64,000 bases of DNA from M3007 sp041741155 (GTDB lineage Bacteria > Bacteroidota > Bacteroidia > Chitinophagales > Saprospiraceae): positions 30,681-94,680 of the forward strand of contig JBGSKO010000125.1 of NCBI GenBank assembly GCA_041741155.1, read 5' to 3'. Position 1 is the stretch's first letter. Each line of letters starts with the position of its first letter. Below the pieces are notes generated by a model. The model saw nothing but the letters and a program-made list of their open reading frames with translations, had not been told where the DNA came from and made no database searches. The position numbers and the translations under genes were made by a program. This document shows, piece by piece, positions 25,507-34,408 of this stretch.

Positions 25507-26955
25507 ATGGAACAATCCAACAACATAGACCACTTGCTGCGGGAACGCTTGCGCCACTCCGAAGTGCCGCCTCCGGCATTTGTGTGGCCCAATGTGGAGC
25601 AAGCCCTGCGCCGCCGAAAACGGCGGCTTATCGTTTTTTGGTTCCTTGCTGCGGGCCTGGCCGCCGGGCTGACCGGCGCCGGACTGTGGATGTTTTGGCC
25701 CCATGCCAAACCCGCCGCCGTACGATCAATCGCACAAAAAACTGCGCCGCTGCCGTCGGTCAACGCGCCGCAACTGCCAACTTCACTGCCGGACCATACC
25801 GCTGCCCCGGTAGCAACCGAACCTGCCAGCGGTCAAAAAATAGCTGTAACACCTACCCGGCAGTCAACGCCGGCAGCCCGGACGATTCCAGCTACCGCCG
25901 CCGCTACCAACCGCATTCCTGCATCGGATCAAGTTAACTTCCTGCAGCCCGATGCAGCCGGCGTGGAGCCGAATATCCTGCAAACGAACGCCGAACGTAC
26001 CGACCAGACTGCTGAACCAGTAGCCACGTCAGACATCCTGCAATCGAACGCCGAACGTGCCGAACAAGCGGCTGAACCAGTCGCTACACCTATAAGATTG
26101 GCGGGCATCACCGCGCAACTGCCCGGCGCGCACCTGGGCCGTCTGGATTTGCCCGAACGAACGCCCCCGCTGTCGCCGGTAATCATCGCGGCCACTAAAG
26201 CCAAAAAAGCTCCCAGGAAGTGCTACGATTTTCACAGCAACCGGGAGGCCTGGCTCGTGGATGCCTACGTAGGTCCGGTATGGTCCAACAGGCGCCTCCA
26301 GTCCGGCAACTCGGAATTCCGGGACTACATACATGACCGGGAGCGCACTGAAAAAAGGGACTGGGGCTTCAACGCCGGCGTACGCGCTTCCTACTTGTTC
26401 GCAGGAAATTTTATGCTCCGGACCGGCCTGCACTACGACTACCAGGTGGAGCAATTCGAATATTTTGATCCCAATTTTATCCGGTACAATATCACCGTCA
26501 CCCAAAAACTCATCAACGGCCAATGGGTGAGCGTAACCGATACGACTGGTATCGAGTATGGTACTGAATACCTGAAAACCTACAACCGGTTTGCCTTGCT
26601 GGACGTCCCCCTGCAAGCGGCGCTGGAACTCCGCAGTGGACCCACCGGGATCAGTTTGAATCTTGGAGGCTCGGTCAATGTACTTTTCGAGAAGCGTGGA
26701 AGCATCCTGACCCCCGACGGCAAACCGGCTCCCTTCACCCCGAGCCAGGGCCAGTATGATGTGTTTCGCACCCGCGTCGGCATGAGTTTGCTGGGTAGTA
26801 TCCAGTGGTTTTATCACATCTCGCCGCGCACCCGTGTTTTCGCGGAGCCGTACTATCGCCACATCGTGGAGCCGATAACCCGCGCGGGATATCCTGTCGA
26901 ACAGTCCCTGGGTGTGGGTGGCATTCGTTTTGGCGTAACCCGAATTTTTGATTAG
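25507..26955 (+). CDS. Predicted trans-envelope protein paired with ECF sigma factor (second copy)
   Basis: 482 aa from ATG 25507. Cytoplasmic tail residues 1-40 (PAFVWPNVEQALRRRKRR), TM helix about 41-63, then about 175 residues of Ala/Pro/Thr-rich linker holding a near-perfect internal duplication built on ILQ.NAER..Q.AEPVAT. The C-terminal domain from residue about 239 (AWLVDAYVGPVWSNRR, GFNAGVRASYLFAGNFMLRTG, ending VGGIRFGVTRIFD) is strand-rich with a terminal aromatic and resembles an outer-membrane barrel. Topology matches the gene at 21340, though sequence identity appears low. Inferred role: envelope-to-sigma signalling. Confidence 0.7.
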   Translation: MEQSNNIDHLLRERLRHSEVPPPAFVWPNVEQALRRRKRRLIVFWFLAAGLAAGLTGAGLWMFWPHAKPAAVRSIAQKTAPLPSVNAPQLPTSLPDHTAAPVATEPASGQKIAVTPTRQSTPAARTIPATAAATNRIPASDQVNFLQPDAAGVEPNILQTNAERTDQTAEPVATSDILQSNAERAEQAAEPVATPIRLAGITAQLPGAHLGRLDLPERTPPLSPVIIAATKAKKAPRKCYDFHSNREAWLVDAYVGPVWSNRRLQSGNSEFRDYIHDRERTEKRDWGFNAGVRASYLFAGNFMLRTGLHYDYQVEQFEYFDPNFIRYNITVTQKLINGQWVSVTDTTGIEYGTEYLKTYNRFALLDVPLQAALELRSGPTGISLNLGGSVNVLFEKRGSILTPDGKPAPFTPSQGQYDVFRTRVGMSLLGSIQWFYHISPRTRVFAEPYYRHIVEPITRAGYPVEQSLGVGGIRFGVTRIFD

Positions 26956-27079
26956 TTCGATTGATTCGATTTTAAACGCGCAGTTTGGAAATAATTTTTG
27001 AACAAGTTCAAGGCAGCGCACCGGTACAGCGCCGTATCTCTAAAGCATTCTTCCAGAATTGCAATCCTTTCAAAATGCT

Positions 27080-28060
27080 ATGCATCGCTTAAAAAAAACA
27101 TACTATCTCTTCTTGTTCCTCGGCACCATAGTTGTGCTGTGGGGGTGCCGGAAGGACGAGCATGATTTCATTCCGTATGTACCTGTACAGGAAAACCTCG
27201 GCCAGTTGTTGTTGCAAACACCGGATGCATCTACTCAAACGGTTTTTCAATTTGGCGGGAGCGTTATTCCGGACACCATGCTCGCTTCGGCGAGCGGCGT
27301 GCGGGTATTTTTGGTTGACACCGAAAATTTATTTGCCGACGATGCCGGTACGCCGGTTCCTTGCAGCACGTGTCCTTCCTTGAAAATCGAAGTGACTACC
27401 GTGCTCCGCAAGAGTGATTTTCTGGCGCGAAAACTTCCTACAGCCACGTATCCAGACTCCAAAATGCTGGAGAGCGCCGGCGCGGTGCATGTGCGGGTCC
27501 TTTGTGGCGCCAAAGTACTCCAACTGCTATCGGGCCGCTATCTCAAAATTCAAATCCCGGCAGTCAACAATACCCAACCCAATATGTCGGTATTCACAGG
27601 GGAACAGGATGTACAGGAAAATGTGACGGGATGGACGGATACCAACGAGCCTGCATTTTTGGCACAATGGCCGTTGCCCGGTACGGGTGACCAGCAGCCG
27701 GGATACGAACTCATCGTGCCACAGACCGGCTGGAGCAATTGCGCCCGTTTGCTGCCTGAGCCCGGCAGTTCCTATTGTGTTACACTTCCCAGCCAGTTTA
27801 CGGCGCTCAATGCGCGCGTATTTCTGGTTTTTCAAAATACCAACGCTGTGGCGGAACTGATCGGCGACGAGACCTCCTCGGAGTTTTGTTTCCCCGAAGC
27901 GCCGCTCGGATATCCGGTACAAGTGGTTGTGGTTGGAAAAACCGGCGGCCAGTATTGGTTAGCCAAACTATTCACCGAAATCGGCACCAATGTGAAATTA
28001 CCCCTTCAGCCGACGCCGCTGCCGGAACAAGACCTGCTCAATTTCCTGAAAAGCCTCTAA
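27080..28060 (+). CDS. Predicted lipoprotein, function unknown
   Basis: 326 aa from ATG 27080 (an in-frame TTG at 27059 is possible). The hydrophobic N-terminus ends in VVLWGC, a lipobox, followed by RKDEHDFIPY. The remainder has a region at about 35-130 with a carboxypeptidase-regulatory-like look (VFQFGGSVIPDTMLASASGVRVFLVD) and two CxxC-like motifs (PCSTCPS), then a C-terminal segment with paired strands (PVQVVVVGKTGGQYWLAK). I do not recognise a family. Downstream of the second sigma/trans-envelope pair by 124 bp and followed by a terminator-like hairpin. Confidence 0.7.
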   Translation: MHRLKKTYYLFLFLGTIVVLWGCRKDEHDFIPYVPVQENLGQLLLQTPDASTQTVFQFGGSVIPDTMLASASGVRVFLVDTENLFADDAGTPVPCSTCPSLKIEVTTVLRKSDFLARKLPTATYPDSKMLESAGAVHVRVLCGAKVLQLLSGRYLKIQIPAVNNTQPNMSVFTGEQDVQENVTGWTDTNEPAFLAQWPLPGTGDQQPGYELIVPQTGWSNCARLLPEPGSSYCVTLPSQFTALNARVFLVFQNTNAVAELIGDETSSEFCFPEAPLGYPVQVVVVGKTGGQYWLAKLFTEIGTNVKLPLQPTPLPEQDLLNFLKSL

Positions 28061-28135
28061 AACAAACACTTGAACAAGTAGTCCCGCCATTCCCAATGGC
28101 CGTGTTAAAAGACCCGTGTTTAGTAATTTCGAATG

Positions 28136-28171
28136 AAGCCGAGCCGGAAAAGTCCGTGCCCGGCTTTTTTT
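28136..28171 (+). terminator. Candidate rho-independent terminator
   Basis: AAGCCG...CGGCTT stem with an imperfect interior followed by seven T, 76 bp after the lipoprotein stop. Confidence 0.5.
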
Positions 28172-28290
28172 GTTGTGATGAGATCCAGGCTTTGCGCACT
28201 TTTCAACAAAAGCGGTTCACAAATACCCCGCGTCCGACGTTGTACTGGTTTGCCTACAAATTTATCCCCTTGCCTTTCGCTCTTTTTGCC

Positions 28291-29964
28291 ATGAACCCTT
28301 CCTTCTCCCGCGCCCGGCGCGTACGCAAAGCCTACTGGACAGCCCTCGTGGTTATGACAAGTTACGGGCTATTGCACCTCGGCGGCAAAATATTTGGCAG
28401 TCGCTACTACGAAAACCGCATCCTTGCATTGCATCTGCGCAATGCCGAACGCGTAAAAAAAGCTATCCTCGAGCTGAACGGCCTGTTCATCAAGGTCGGG
28501 CAGATGCTTTCCATCCTGAGTAATTTCCTGCCCGAGGCATTTCAAAAGCCGCTGGAAGAGCTGCAAGACCGTATCCCGCCGCGGCCTTACGAAGAAGTGC
28601 GCAGGCGGATCGTACAGGAATTCGGCAAAGTTCCGGAAGAACTTTTCACACGTTTCGACCAAACACCCCTGGCTGCCGCCTCGATCGGGCAAGCCCACCG
28701 CGCCCAACTGCCCGACGGCTCTGAAGTTGTAGTAAAAGTGCAGCACGCCGATATTGAGCAGATCGCCGGCGTTGATCTGGAGGTGATCCGCCGGCTGACC
28801 CGGCTGATCGCCTGGTTTTTCGACATCAAGGGCATGGATTACCTCTATTCCCAAGTGCGCAAAATGATCGAAGAGGAACTCGATTTTGTTCGCGAGGCAC
28901 AGTCCATGCAACAGATTGCCCGGAACCTTCAGGGCGAAACCGGGATGGTGATTCCCGATGTACATCCTGCATGGTCCACCTCCCGCGTGCTGACCACCAC
29001 CTGGCACGAGGGCGTGAAAATTTCCAACCTGGAACAACTGGACGCCTGGCAGGTGAACCGCCGCGACCTCGCCGAGCGCCTGCTGCGTGCCTACTGCCAA
29101 ATGGTGTTCACCGACGGTTTTTACCACGCTGACCCACACCCCGGCAATATTTTGGTGAAATCCGACGGCACCCTGGTGTTGCTCGACTTTGGGGCCACGG
29201 GCCGCCTCAGCCCAACCATGCGCGAGGGCATCCCGCAGCTCATCGAGGCTGCTGTGAAAAATGATACCGAGGGTATGGTCAACGCCTGCCGGAGTATGGG
29301 CTTCCTGGCCGACGGGCGTGAAGCCGAGCTGATGGCCGAAAAAATGATCACGGCCTTGCGCAACTTCCTGCAAAACGAAGTGCAATTCGAGGGGCTTAAT
29401 TTCAAAGACATCAAGGTCAATCCGTTTGATAACAGCCTGTTTCAATTGATCCAGGATATTGGTTTCAGCGGTATCTCCAGCACCGTGCAGGTGCCCAAGG
29501 ATTATGTGCTGCTCAACCGGATGCTCACCCTGCTCCTCGGCTTGTGCAATAGCCTCGACCCCAAGCTGAATCCGTTGGATGTGGTGCGCCCTTATGCCCA
29601 AAATTTTGTGCTGGGTCAGCGCGGCGACCTGGTCACCTTCGTCCGAAACCTGCTCCAGAACACGCTCACGAATACCCTGGCGTTGCCCGACGAACTCCGG
29701 CAGACAATGCAAAAAGTCCGGCGCGGCCAGTTGGAAATGCTCAATCCTGATGTGCGCGACAGTGCGCGACTGCTGTATCTGGCCGTTCATCAGGTATTAT
29801 TTGCCTTGCTGGCGCTGATTTCCGGCGCGGCAGGGTGGTGGTGGTCCACCTCCGGTGATGCCGGCACGGCCCGCTATGCCTATACTGCGGCAGTAGGCTT
29901 CGCCCTGTTGTTTGTGCGGGCGTGGCGCCGCGGCGGGCGGCTATGGCGCCGGATGGCGTCGTAA
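28291..29964 (+). CDS. AarF/UbiB (ABC1/ADCK) family atypical kinase
   Basis: 557 aa. Family signatures in order: FIKVGQMLS (KxGQ motif) near residue 67, AAASIGQAHRAQL (the Ala-rich loop that replaces the P-loop), VVVKVQHADI with the catalytic Lys, FVREAQSM, HADPHPGNILV and LLDFGATG (DFG). Two TM helices near the C-terminus (LLYLAVHQVLFALLALISG and the next). Family members support quinone biosynthesis or lipid homeostasis and have ATPase-like activity. ATG 28291 precedes the conserved N-terminus; the open frame continues upstream through non-coding DNA. The stop is followed by a triple palindromic repeat. Confidence 0.92.
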   Translation: MNPSFSRARRVRKAYWTALVVMTSYGLLHLGGKIFGSRYYENRILALHLRNAERVKKAILELNGLFIKVGQMLSILSNFLPEAFQKPLEELQDRIPPRPYEEVRRRIVQEFGKVPEELFTRFDQTPLAAASIGQAHRAQLPDGSEVVVKVQHADIEQIAGVDLEVIRRLTRLIAWFFDIKGMDYLYSQVRKMIEEELDFVREAQSMQQIARNLQGETGMVIPDVHPAWSTSRVLTTTWHEGVKISNLEQLDAWQVNRRDLAERLLRAYCQMVFTDGFYHADPHPGNILVKSDGTLVLLDFGATGRLSPTMREGIPQLIEAAVKNDTEGMVNACRSMGFLADGREAELMAEKMITALRNFLQNEVQFEGLNFKDIKVNPFDNSLFQLIQDIGFSGISSTVQVPKDYVLLNRMLTLLLGLCNSLDPKLNPLDVVRPYAQNFVLGQRGDLVTFVRNLLQNTLTNTLALPDELRQTMQKVRRGQLEMLNPDVRDSARLLYLAVHQVLFALLALISGAAGWWWSTSGDAGTARYAYTAAVGFALLFVRAWRRGGRLWRRMAS

Positions 29965-29968
29965 TGTA

Positions 29969-30066
29969 GCGGCGGGATTTATCCCGCCGCACCCGACATC
30001 GGCGGGATAATCCCGCCGCTACTAAAAATTTTTCCTCGCGTATGCGCGGCGGGATAAATCCCGCCG
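29969..30066. repeat. Triple GCGGCGGGAT/ATCCCGCCGC palindrome cluster
   Basis: Three palindromes: 29969-29990 (GCGGCGGGAT..ATCCCGCCGC), 30000-30018 (CGGCGGGATAATCCCGCCG) and 30047-30066 (CGGCGGGATAAATCCCGCCG). Copies are flanked by GTAGC or GCTAC. They begin five bases after the AarF stop codon. Confidence 0.85.
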
Positions 30067-30096
30067 GTACTGCGAAACCCGTACCTTACGCGCCTT

Positions 30097-30285
30097 ATGC
30101 TGTTGAAATGGCTTTTTACGGCACTCGCTATCCTCTGGCTGATTCAAGCCCTGCGGCCCTATTTCGGTATTGCGCAACGCAACCACCAGCGGCAGCAACC
30201 GCCACCACCACCGCCCGCTACGGATATTCAAAAACGCTCGAACGACGACGAGGGCGATTACATTGACTATGAGGAAATCAAATAA
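30097..30285 (+). CDS. Small membrane protein, DUF4834-like
   Basis: 62 aa. One TM helix at residues about 3-20 (LKWLFTALAILWLIQALRPYF), then a Pro-rich linker (PPPPPP) and a C-terminal acidic DDEGDYIDYEEIK. The terminal EGDYIDYEEIK resembles the DUF4834 family of Bacteroidota. Function unknown. A near-consensus TACCTTA motif is at about 30083. Convergent with the hybrid histidine kinase, six bases apart. Confidence 0.65.
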   Translation: MLLKWLFTALAILWLIQALRPYFGIAQRNHQRQQPPPPPPATDIQKRSNDDEGDYIDYEEIK

Positions 30286-30291
30286 AACCGC

Positions 30292-33195
30292 TTAGTTTCC
30301 GCCGCTTCGCACCTCGCTTGGCACCATGCCGAAGGTATCCCGAAATACTTTGGAGAAATACGCCGGGCTGCTGAATCCCACTGCATAGCCGATTTCGGAC
30401 ACGTTTCCCGTACCGGCTTCGAGCATTTCCTTGGCACGACGCAAGCGGAAATTTCGGATAAATTCTACCGGAGGCTGGTCAATCAATGCGGTGAGTTTGC
30501 GGTGCAACTGACTGCGACTCATGCCCACAGCGGCGGCCAGCTCTTCTACGCTGAACTGGTCGTTGCCCAGATTTTCATCGAGATTTTCCTGAATACGCTG
30601 CAAAAAACGCTCGTCGGCGCTGGTCAGGGCTATTGCTTTAGGCTGAAGCACAACGGTTCGACTGAACTGCTTGCGCATCGTTTCCCGTTGGCGCACCAGA
30701 TTTTGCGCCCGCACGAGCAATTCGCGCGTGTCGAAGGGTTTGGTGAGGTAGTCGTCGGCGCCGATTTCGAGTCCCTCAATCTTGCTTTTCTGCCCGGCTT
30801 TGGCGGTGAGCAGCACTACGGGAATGTGGCTGGTGCGTTCGTCGGTTTTTAGGGCTGCGCAGAGTTGGTTGCCGTCCATTTCGGGCATCATCACGTCGCT
30901 GATGACCAGATCGGGTGTATGCTGGATAGCAGCCTGCAAACCAGCTCGCCCGTTTGGGCTCAATAATACGCGGAATGTTCCCTCCAGTTGTTCGCGGATA
31001 TAGCCCTGGAGTTCAAGGTTGTCTTCCACGACCAGACACAGTGGCAATTCGTTGGCTGAGTTGGCTTCATTGGCCACCGGCGCTCCGCCCCGGGCATAAT
31101 CGTCCGCTGGCTTAAAATCCTCAGATGGCAATGGCAGCGGCGCTTCCGAACGCTCCTCCGGGGTGAAATCTGCCCGACTTGCGGGCATTTCCACCTGAAA
31201 AACCGAACCGGCGCCCAGAGTACTTTGCACCGAAACGCTGCCGTGGTGCAAGGTGCAGAGTTCGCGCACCAAGGCAAGTCCAATACCCGTACCGGCTCCA
31301 CCCCAAAGGGGGAGGGGAGCCGGTACCTGATAAAACCGGTCAAATATCTTGTCCAAATTCTCCCCCGGAATACCGGCCCCGGTATCGGATATTTCGAAGC
31401 GGAGCCAGCCGTTTTGCACCTCGGCGCGGAATGTGACGGTACCATCTGGCGGCGTGTGTTTGAAGGCGTTCGAGAGCAGGTTGGCTGCTATTTTCTCCAG
31501 TTTATCACGGTCAAACCAGGCGGTGACGGATGTTTGCGGGATAGCAATTTCATAGCGGATGTTGCCTTGTTCAGCCATACTCTCGAACGCGTTGGCAAGG
31601 ACGCGCAGGGACTGTAATGGATTGCCCTGCGCGACAGAAAGGCGCATCCCACCGCTTTCGAGTTTGGACAGGTCAAGCAATTGGTTGATGAGGTCGAGCA
31701 GGCGGTTGGCATTCCTGCGCACGAGATCCAGGCCCCGGGCGGGCACGGCAGCCGTGTCCTGTCCGGCGGATTTGACACTTTCGAGCCACTGGTGTACGGG
31801 GCCGAGGATAAGGGTGAGCGGTGTGCGAAATTCGTGGCTGATATTGGCAAAAAAGGCCGACTTGGTTTGGTCCAGTTCGCGGAGTTTTTCCGCTTCGGCG
31901 TGTTCGAGGGCGAGGGCGAGGGCTGCCTCTTTCTGATGAATTTTTTGACGGTTTCGAAAATACTGGTACAGGGAAAGCAAGGCCAGTACCGCGAGCGCCA
32001 AACCACCAAGCAGGAGGTTTTTGCGGCTTTTTTCGCGCTCGATCTGGAGGGTTTGCTGGTGGAGTTGCGCTTCTTTTTCGGCAGTTTCGTAGCGAACCTG
32101 AAAGTCGGTGACACGCGACAGCATCCCTTCGGAAAAAACCGAGTCGGCAGCAATGGCGTGTTTTTGACTGTACGCCCGAGCCTGATCGAACTCGCGGCGG
32201 GCGAAGTACAGTTTTTCTAACGAGGCATACACGGACTTGAGCAGTGCGTGGCTGTTGATTTCCTGGCCCAGTTTTTCGGCGAGCAGCAGGTTGGCCAATG
32301 CCTCTTTGTAGCGACCGGTTTCGATGTCTATTTGCCCCAGACCGGCGAGGGCAACCCCTTCGATTTGTCGGCTGCCAATCTGCCGGGTAATGTCCAGCAT
32401 TTGCTGGTATGAGGATCGGCTCTTCGCCAGGTCGCCGAGTTCGTACTGCGCTTTGGCGAGGTCAATCAGTGCAATCGCCTCGCCGTTGAGATACTCGAAC
32501 TGTCGGAACAAGCGGGCGCCGGCTTCGGATGCCTCGATACAGGCTTGCCAACGCCGTTGTTTTCCGTACAATTCGCCGAGGCTGGTGTGGGCACGCGCCA
32601 TTTCAAAAAGCCGTCCGGCGCGCCCGGCGATCTCCAGACATTCGCGGAAGCGTTTTTCGGATTCCGCGTACTGATTGAGTTGCATTTGCGCGGTAGCCAG
32701 CACATTGAGGTTGTTGAGCAGGCCCACGGTATCGTGTATCTCGTGCGCAATCGCCAGCCCGGCATACGAGGATTCCACAGCTTTGTCCCAGTGTCCCAGT
32801 TGCACATAAATCAGGGCACAGTTTTCCAGTGATTCGAGTATCTGGGGCTTGTAGTCGGCTTTTTTCGCCAGCGCCAGCGCCCTTTGCGCCGAAGGAAGCG
32901 CGTTTTTGAACTCGCCGTGGTTGGTGGCGGCCACAACCAGAAAATTGAGCGAACGCGCCGTCCACACATCGCTTTTCAGCGACTCGGCTATCCGGACGGC
33001 TTCTTCGGCAGCGGCAAAACTTTTATCCCGGTCGTTGCCGAGGTAGGCTTTGCAAATTTCGAAATAAGCTCGAATTTTTTGCGTGTCCGGCAGGGTTGGC
33101 ATAACCCGGAGCAGGCTGTCGGGATCCAACTTTGTTTGGGAAAACAACGGGTGGGCAACAACGGCAAGGGCGAGCAACAAAAGCAGCCTTCTCAT
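30292..33195 (-). CDS. Hybrid two-component regulator: TPR sensor, histidine kinase, receiver and AraC-type HTH in one chain
   Basis: 967 aa from ATG 33195. A signal peptide (LLLLLALAVVAHPLFS) exports the sensor; about seven TPR motifs fill residues 60-380. A TM helix (LLLGGLALAVLALLSLYQY) precedes the HisKA domain with ISHEFRTPLTL (His about 454), the ATPase domain (FKHTPPDGTV, GIGLALVREL), a receiver with Asp in VISDVMMPEMDG (about 767) and a C-terminal AraC HTH (VGMSRSQLHRKL, GFSSPAYFSKVFRDTFG). Typical one-protein HTCS layout of Bacteroidota but with TPRs instead of a propeller sensor. A GC-rich palindrome at 31289-31326 lies in frame between the phosphotransfer region and the G2 box. Target genes unknown. 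Confidence 0.93.
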   Translation of the reverse strand: MRRLLLLLALAVVAHPLFSQTKLDPDSLLRVMPTLPDTQKIRAYFEICKAYLGNDRDKSFAAAEEAVRIAESLKSDVWTARSLNFLVVAATNHGEFKNALPSAQRALALAKKADYKPQILESLENCALIYVQLGHWDKAVESSYAGLAIAHEIHDTVGLLNNLNVLATAQMQLNQYAESEKRFRECLEIAGRAGRLFEMARAHTSLGELYGKQRRWQACIEASEAGARLFRQFEYLNGEAIALIDLAKAQYELGDLAKSRSSYQQMLDITRQIGSRQIEGVALAGLGQIDIETGRYKEALANLLLAEKLGQEINSHALLKSVYASLEKLYFARREFDQARAYSQKHAIAADSVFSEGMLSRVTDFQVRYETAEKEAQLHQQTLQIEREKSRKNLLLGGLALAVLALLSLYQYFRNRQKIHQKEAALALALEHAEAEKLRELDQTKSAFFANISHEFRTPLTLILGPVHQWLESVKSAGQDTAAVPARGLDLVRRNANRLLDLINQLLDLSKLESGGMRLSVAQGNPLQSLRVLANAFESMAEQGNIRYEIAIPQTSVTAWFDRDKLEKIAANLLSNAFKHTPPDGTVTFRAEVQNGWLRFEISDTGAGIPGENLDKIFDRFYQVPAPLPLWGGAGTGIGLALVRELCTLHHGSVSVQSTLGAGSVFQVEMPASRADFTPEERSEAPLPLPSEDFKPADDYARGGAPVANEANSANELPLCLVVEDNLELQGYIREQLEGTFRVLLSPNGRAGLQAAIQHTPDLVISDVMMPEMDGNQLCAALKTDERTSHIPVVLLTAKAGQKSKIEGLEIGADDYLTKPFDTRELLVRAQNLVRQRETMRKQFSRTVVLQPKAIALTSADERFLQRIQENLDENLGNDQFSVEELAAAVGMSRSQLHRKLTALIDQPPVEFIRNFRLRRAKEMLEAGTGNVSEIGYAVGFSSPAYFSKVFRDTFGMVPSEVRSGGN
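31289..31326. repeat. 38-bp palindrome in frame within the histidine kinase gene
   Basis: Perfect 11-bp arms GTACCGGCTCC and GGAGCCGGTAC surround a C/G-rich core. In the protein it yields VPAPLPLWGGAG immediately before TGIGLALV, where family members have a variable loop of similar or shorter length. Confidence 0.7.
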
Positions 33196-33261
33196 ACCAG
33201 AGCAAGTTTTAGGTGTGCAATGCAGGCCGAAAAGTACTGTATTCTTGCTAAAATAAAAGGA

Positions 33262-33291
33262 ATGAGGCTGTCTCGAACGAGACAGCCTCAT
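33262..33291 (-). terminator. Bidirectional-looking terminator hairpin
   Basis: Perfect 14-bp stem ATGAGGCTGTCTCG with a two-base loop, followed on the minus strand by CTTTTATTTTAG. It lies 50 bp downstream of the stop of the gene at 33341-33817 and upstream of the hybrid kinase start at 33195. Confidence 0.65.
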
Positions 33292-33308
33292 TTGCCCTTT
33301 GTAATATT

Positions 33309-33332
33309 CGGCGGGTTAAAACCCGCCGCTAC
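33309..33332. repeat. GGCGGGTT/AACCCGCC palindrome
   Basis: CGGCGGGTTAAAACCCGCCG followed by CTAC, identical in core to 16961-16980; eight bases from the stop codon of the gene at 33341. Confidence 0.8.
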
Positions 33333-33340
33333 ATTTTGCT

Positions 33341-33817
33341 TTACTTTTCTTCCGGCATGGGCATTACCGGGGTCATAGAGTCGGATTCGACCATCCATTT
33401 TCCATTGATTTTGTGCAGCACGGCCATGCCGATCGTTTTGCCGCCTACCTGCTGTCCGCCCATCTTGATATCGGCTTCTGTAGAATAGGTGACAATAGCG
33501 ACATCCGGGGTGATCAGCCGGATGGTCGGCTCTTCGTAAGTAAACTTGGGGGCTTCATCCACCATTTTCATGAGGTTTTCCCAGTCTTCCTTCATGGCGG
33601 TTTTCCCGACTTGTATCCGTCCATCCGGGGTAATGGAACTGGAGTTTTCGGTGTACACTTTCATCACTTGTTCGGTGTTGCCGGTTTGGTAGGACTGCCA
33701 TACTTCTTTCCAGAAGGATTTGACGGAGGCTACGTCGGTGGCAGACTGCGCCTGAGCGGTGGTGGCGCATAGCGCGCAAAACAGTAGAGCGGTTGTGAAA
33801 TTTACAATTTTGGACAT
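33341..33817 (-). CDS. Secreted NTF2-like (DUF4440/SnoaL-type) protein
   Basis: 158 aa. Signal peptide at 1-23 (ending TAQA), then one cystatin-like alpha+beta domain: helices at about 27-50 (SVKSFWKEVWQSYQTGN) and 70-85, then four strands (RLITPDVAIVTYSTEAD, GMAVLHKINGKWMVE). Matches the DUF4440 pattern, a fold used for ligand binding or small-molecule chemistry. No catalytic residues can be assigned. Stands alone, with a terminator and palindrome just downstream. Confidence 0.8.
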   Translation of the reverse strand: MSKIVNFTTALLFCALCATTAQAQSATDVASVKSFWKEVWQSYQTGNTEQVMKVYTENSSSITPDGRIQVGKTAMKEDWENLMKMVDEAPKFTYEEPTIRLITPDVAIVTYSTEADIKMGGQQVGGKTIGMAVLHKINGKWMVESDSMTPVMPMPEEK

Positions 33818-33858
33818 GGTGTGGAATGCGTTAGTTGTGAATGAATCAGGTGTGATTT

Positions 33859-34395
33859 TTAATATGATTTCGGAGCATCTTTGAATTTTCGATACTTACC
33901 CAGCAGCAGCCCGATCGCATAGGTCACCGGCATAATGACATTTTTGACAAATCCCGGAATTTCAGGGGCATCATACTCGCGGCGGTATCGGCAGGTCAGG
34001 TATGCTCCATCAAAAAGTTCCGGGCGGTTCCCTTCTCCCCGATTCAGGGCGTCGTACAGGGTGGAGAGGAAAAAAACCACGTTTTCTGCAGGGTCTATCC
34101 ACCCGGTGATGTGCAGTTCGTCTTCGCCGGCATTCCAGAAGCGGTGTGGCACGCCGCGTTTGAACGTGACACTGTCGCCGGGACCGCCATAGCAGGGCTC
34201 TTCACCCAGAATTTGGTAGCCGATTTTCCCTTTGACGACGGTCAGCCCTTCGTCTTGTCGCCAGTGCGTGTGCATACCCGGGCCTGCCATTGGTTTGCAA
34301 AATCCTTCGAGCAGCAGCCGGTTGCCGTCCATGCGCAGGAAATTGATTTTTTCACCGTATTTGGTTTCGATTGTGTGTGGAAACTGGTGGGACAT
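33859..34395 (-). CDS. Cupin-domain protein
   Basis: 178 aa from ATG 34395. A single cupin: HTHWRQDEGLTVVKGKIGYQILG (residues about 43-65; metal-binding His/His/Glu motif) and the second motif GVPHRFWNAGEDELH near residue 85. A C-terminal hydrophobic helix (NVIMPVTYAIGLLLGKY) may tether it to the membrane. Likely binds a divalent metal; substrate unknown. It follows the cytochrome c gene by 13 bp on the same strand, so the two are probably one operon. Confidence 0.83.
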   Translation of the reverse strand: MSHQFPHTIETKYGEKINFLRMDGNRLLLEGFCKPMAGPGMHTHWRQDEGLTVVKGKIGYQILGEEPCYGGPGDSVTFKRGVPHRFWNAGEDELHITGWIDPAENVVFFLSTLYDALNRGEGNRPELFDGAYLTCRYRREYDAPEIPGFVKNVIMPVTYAIGLLLGKYRKFKDAPKSY

Positions 34396-34408
34396 TTTAT
34401 GCAAGATT

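Noticed and set aside
27775..28290. Extra 172 residues at the start of the AarF/UbiB gene
   Set aside because: This frame overlaps the previous gene, a terminator-like hairpin lies within it, and the ABC1 fold starts at the ATG at 28291.
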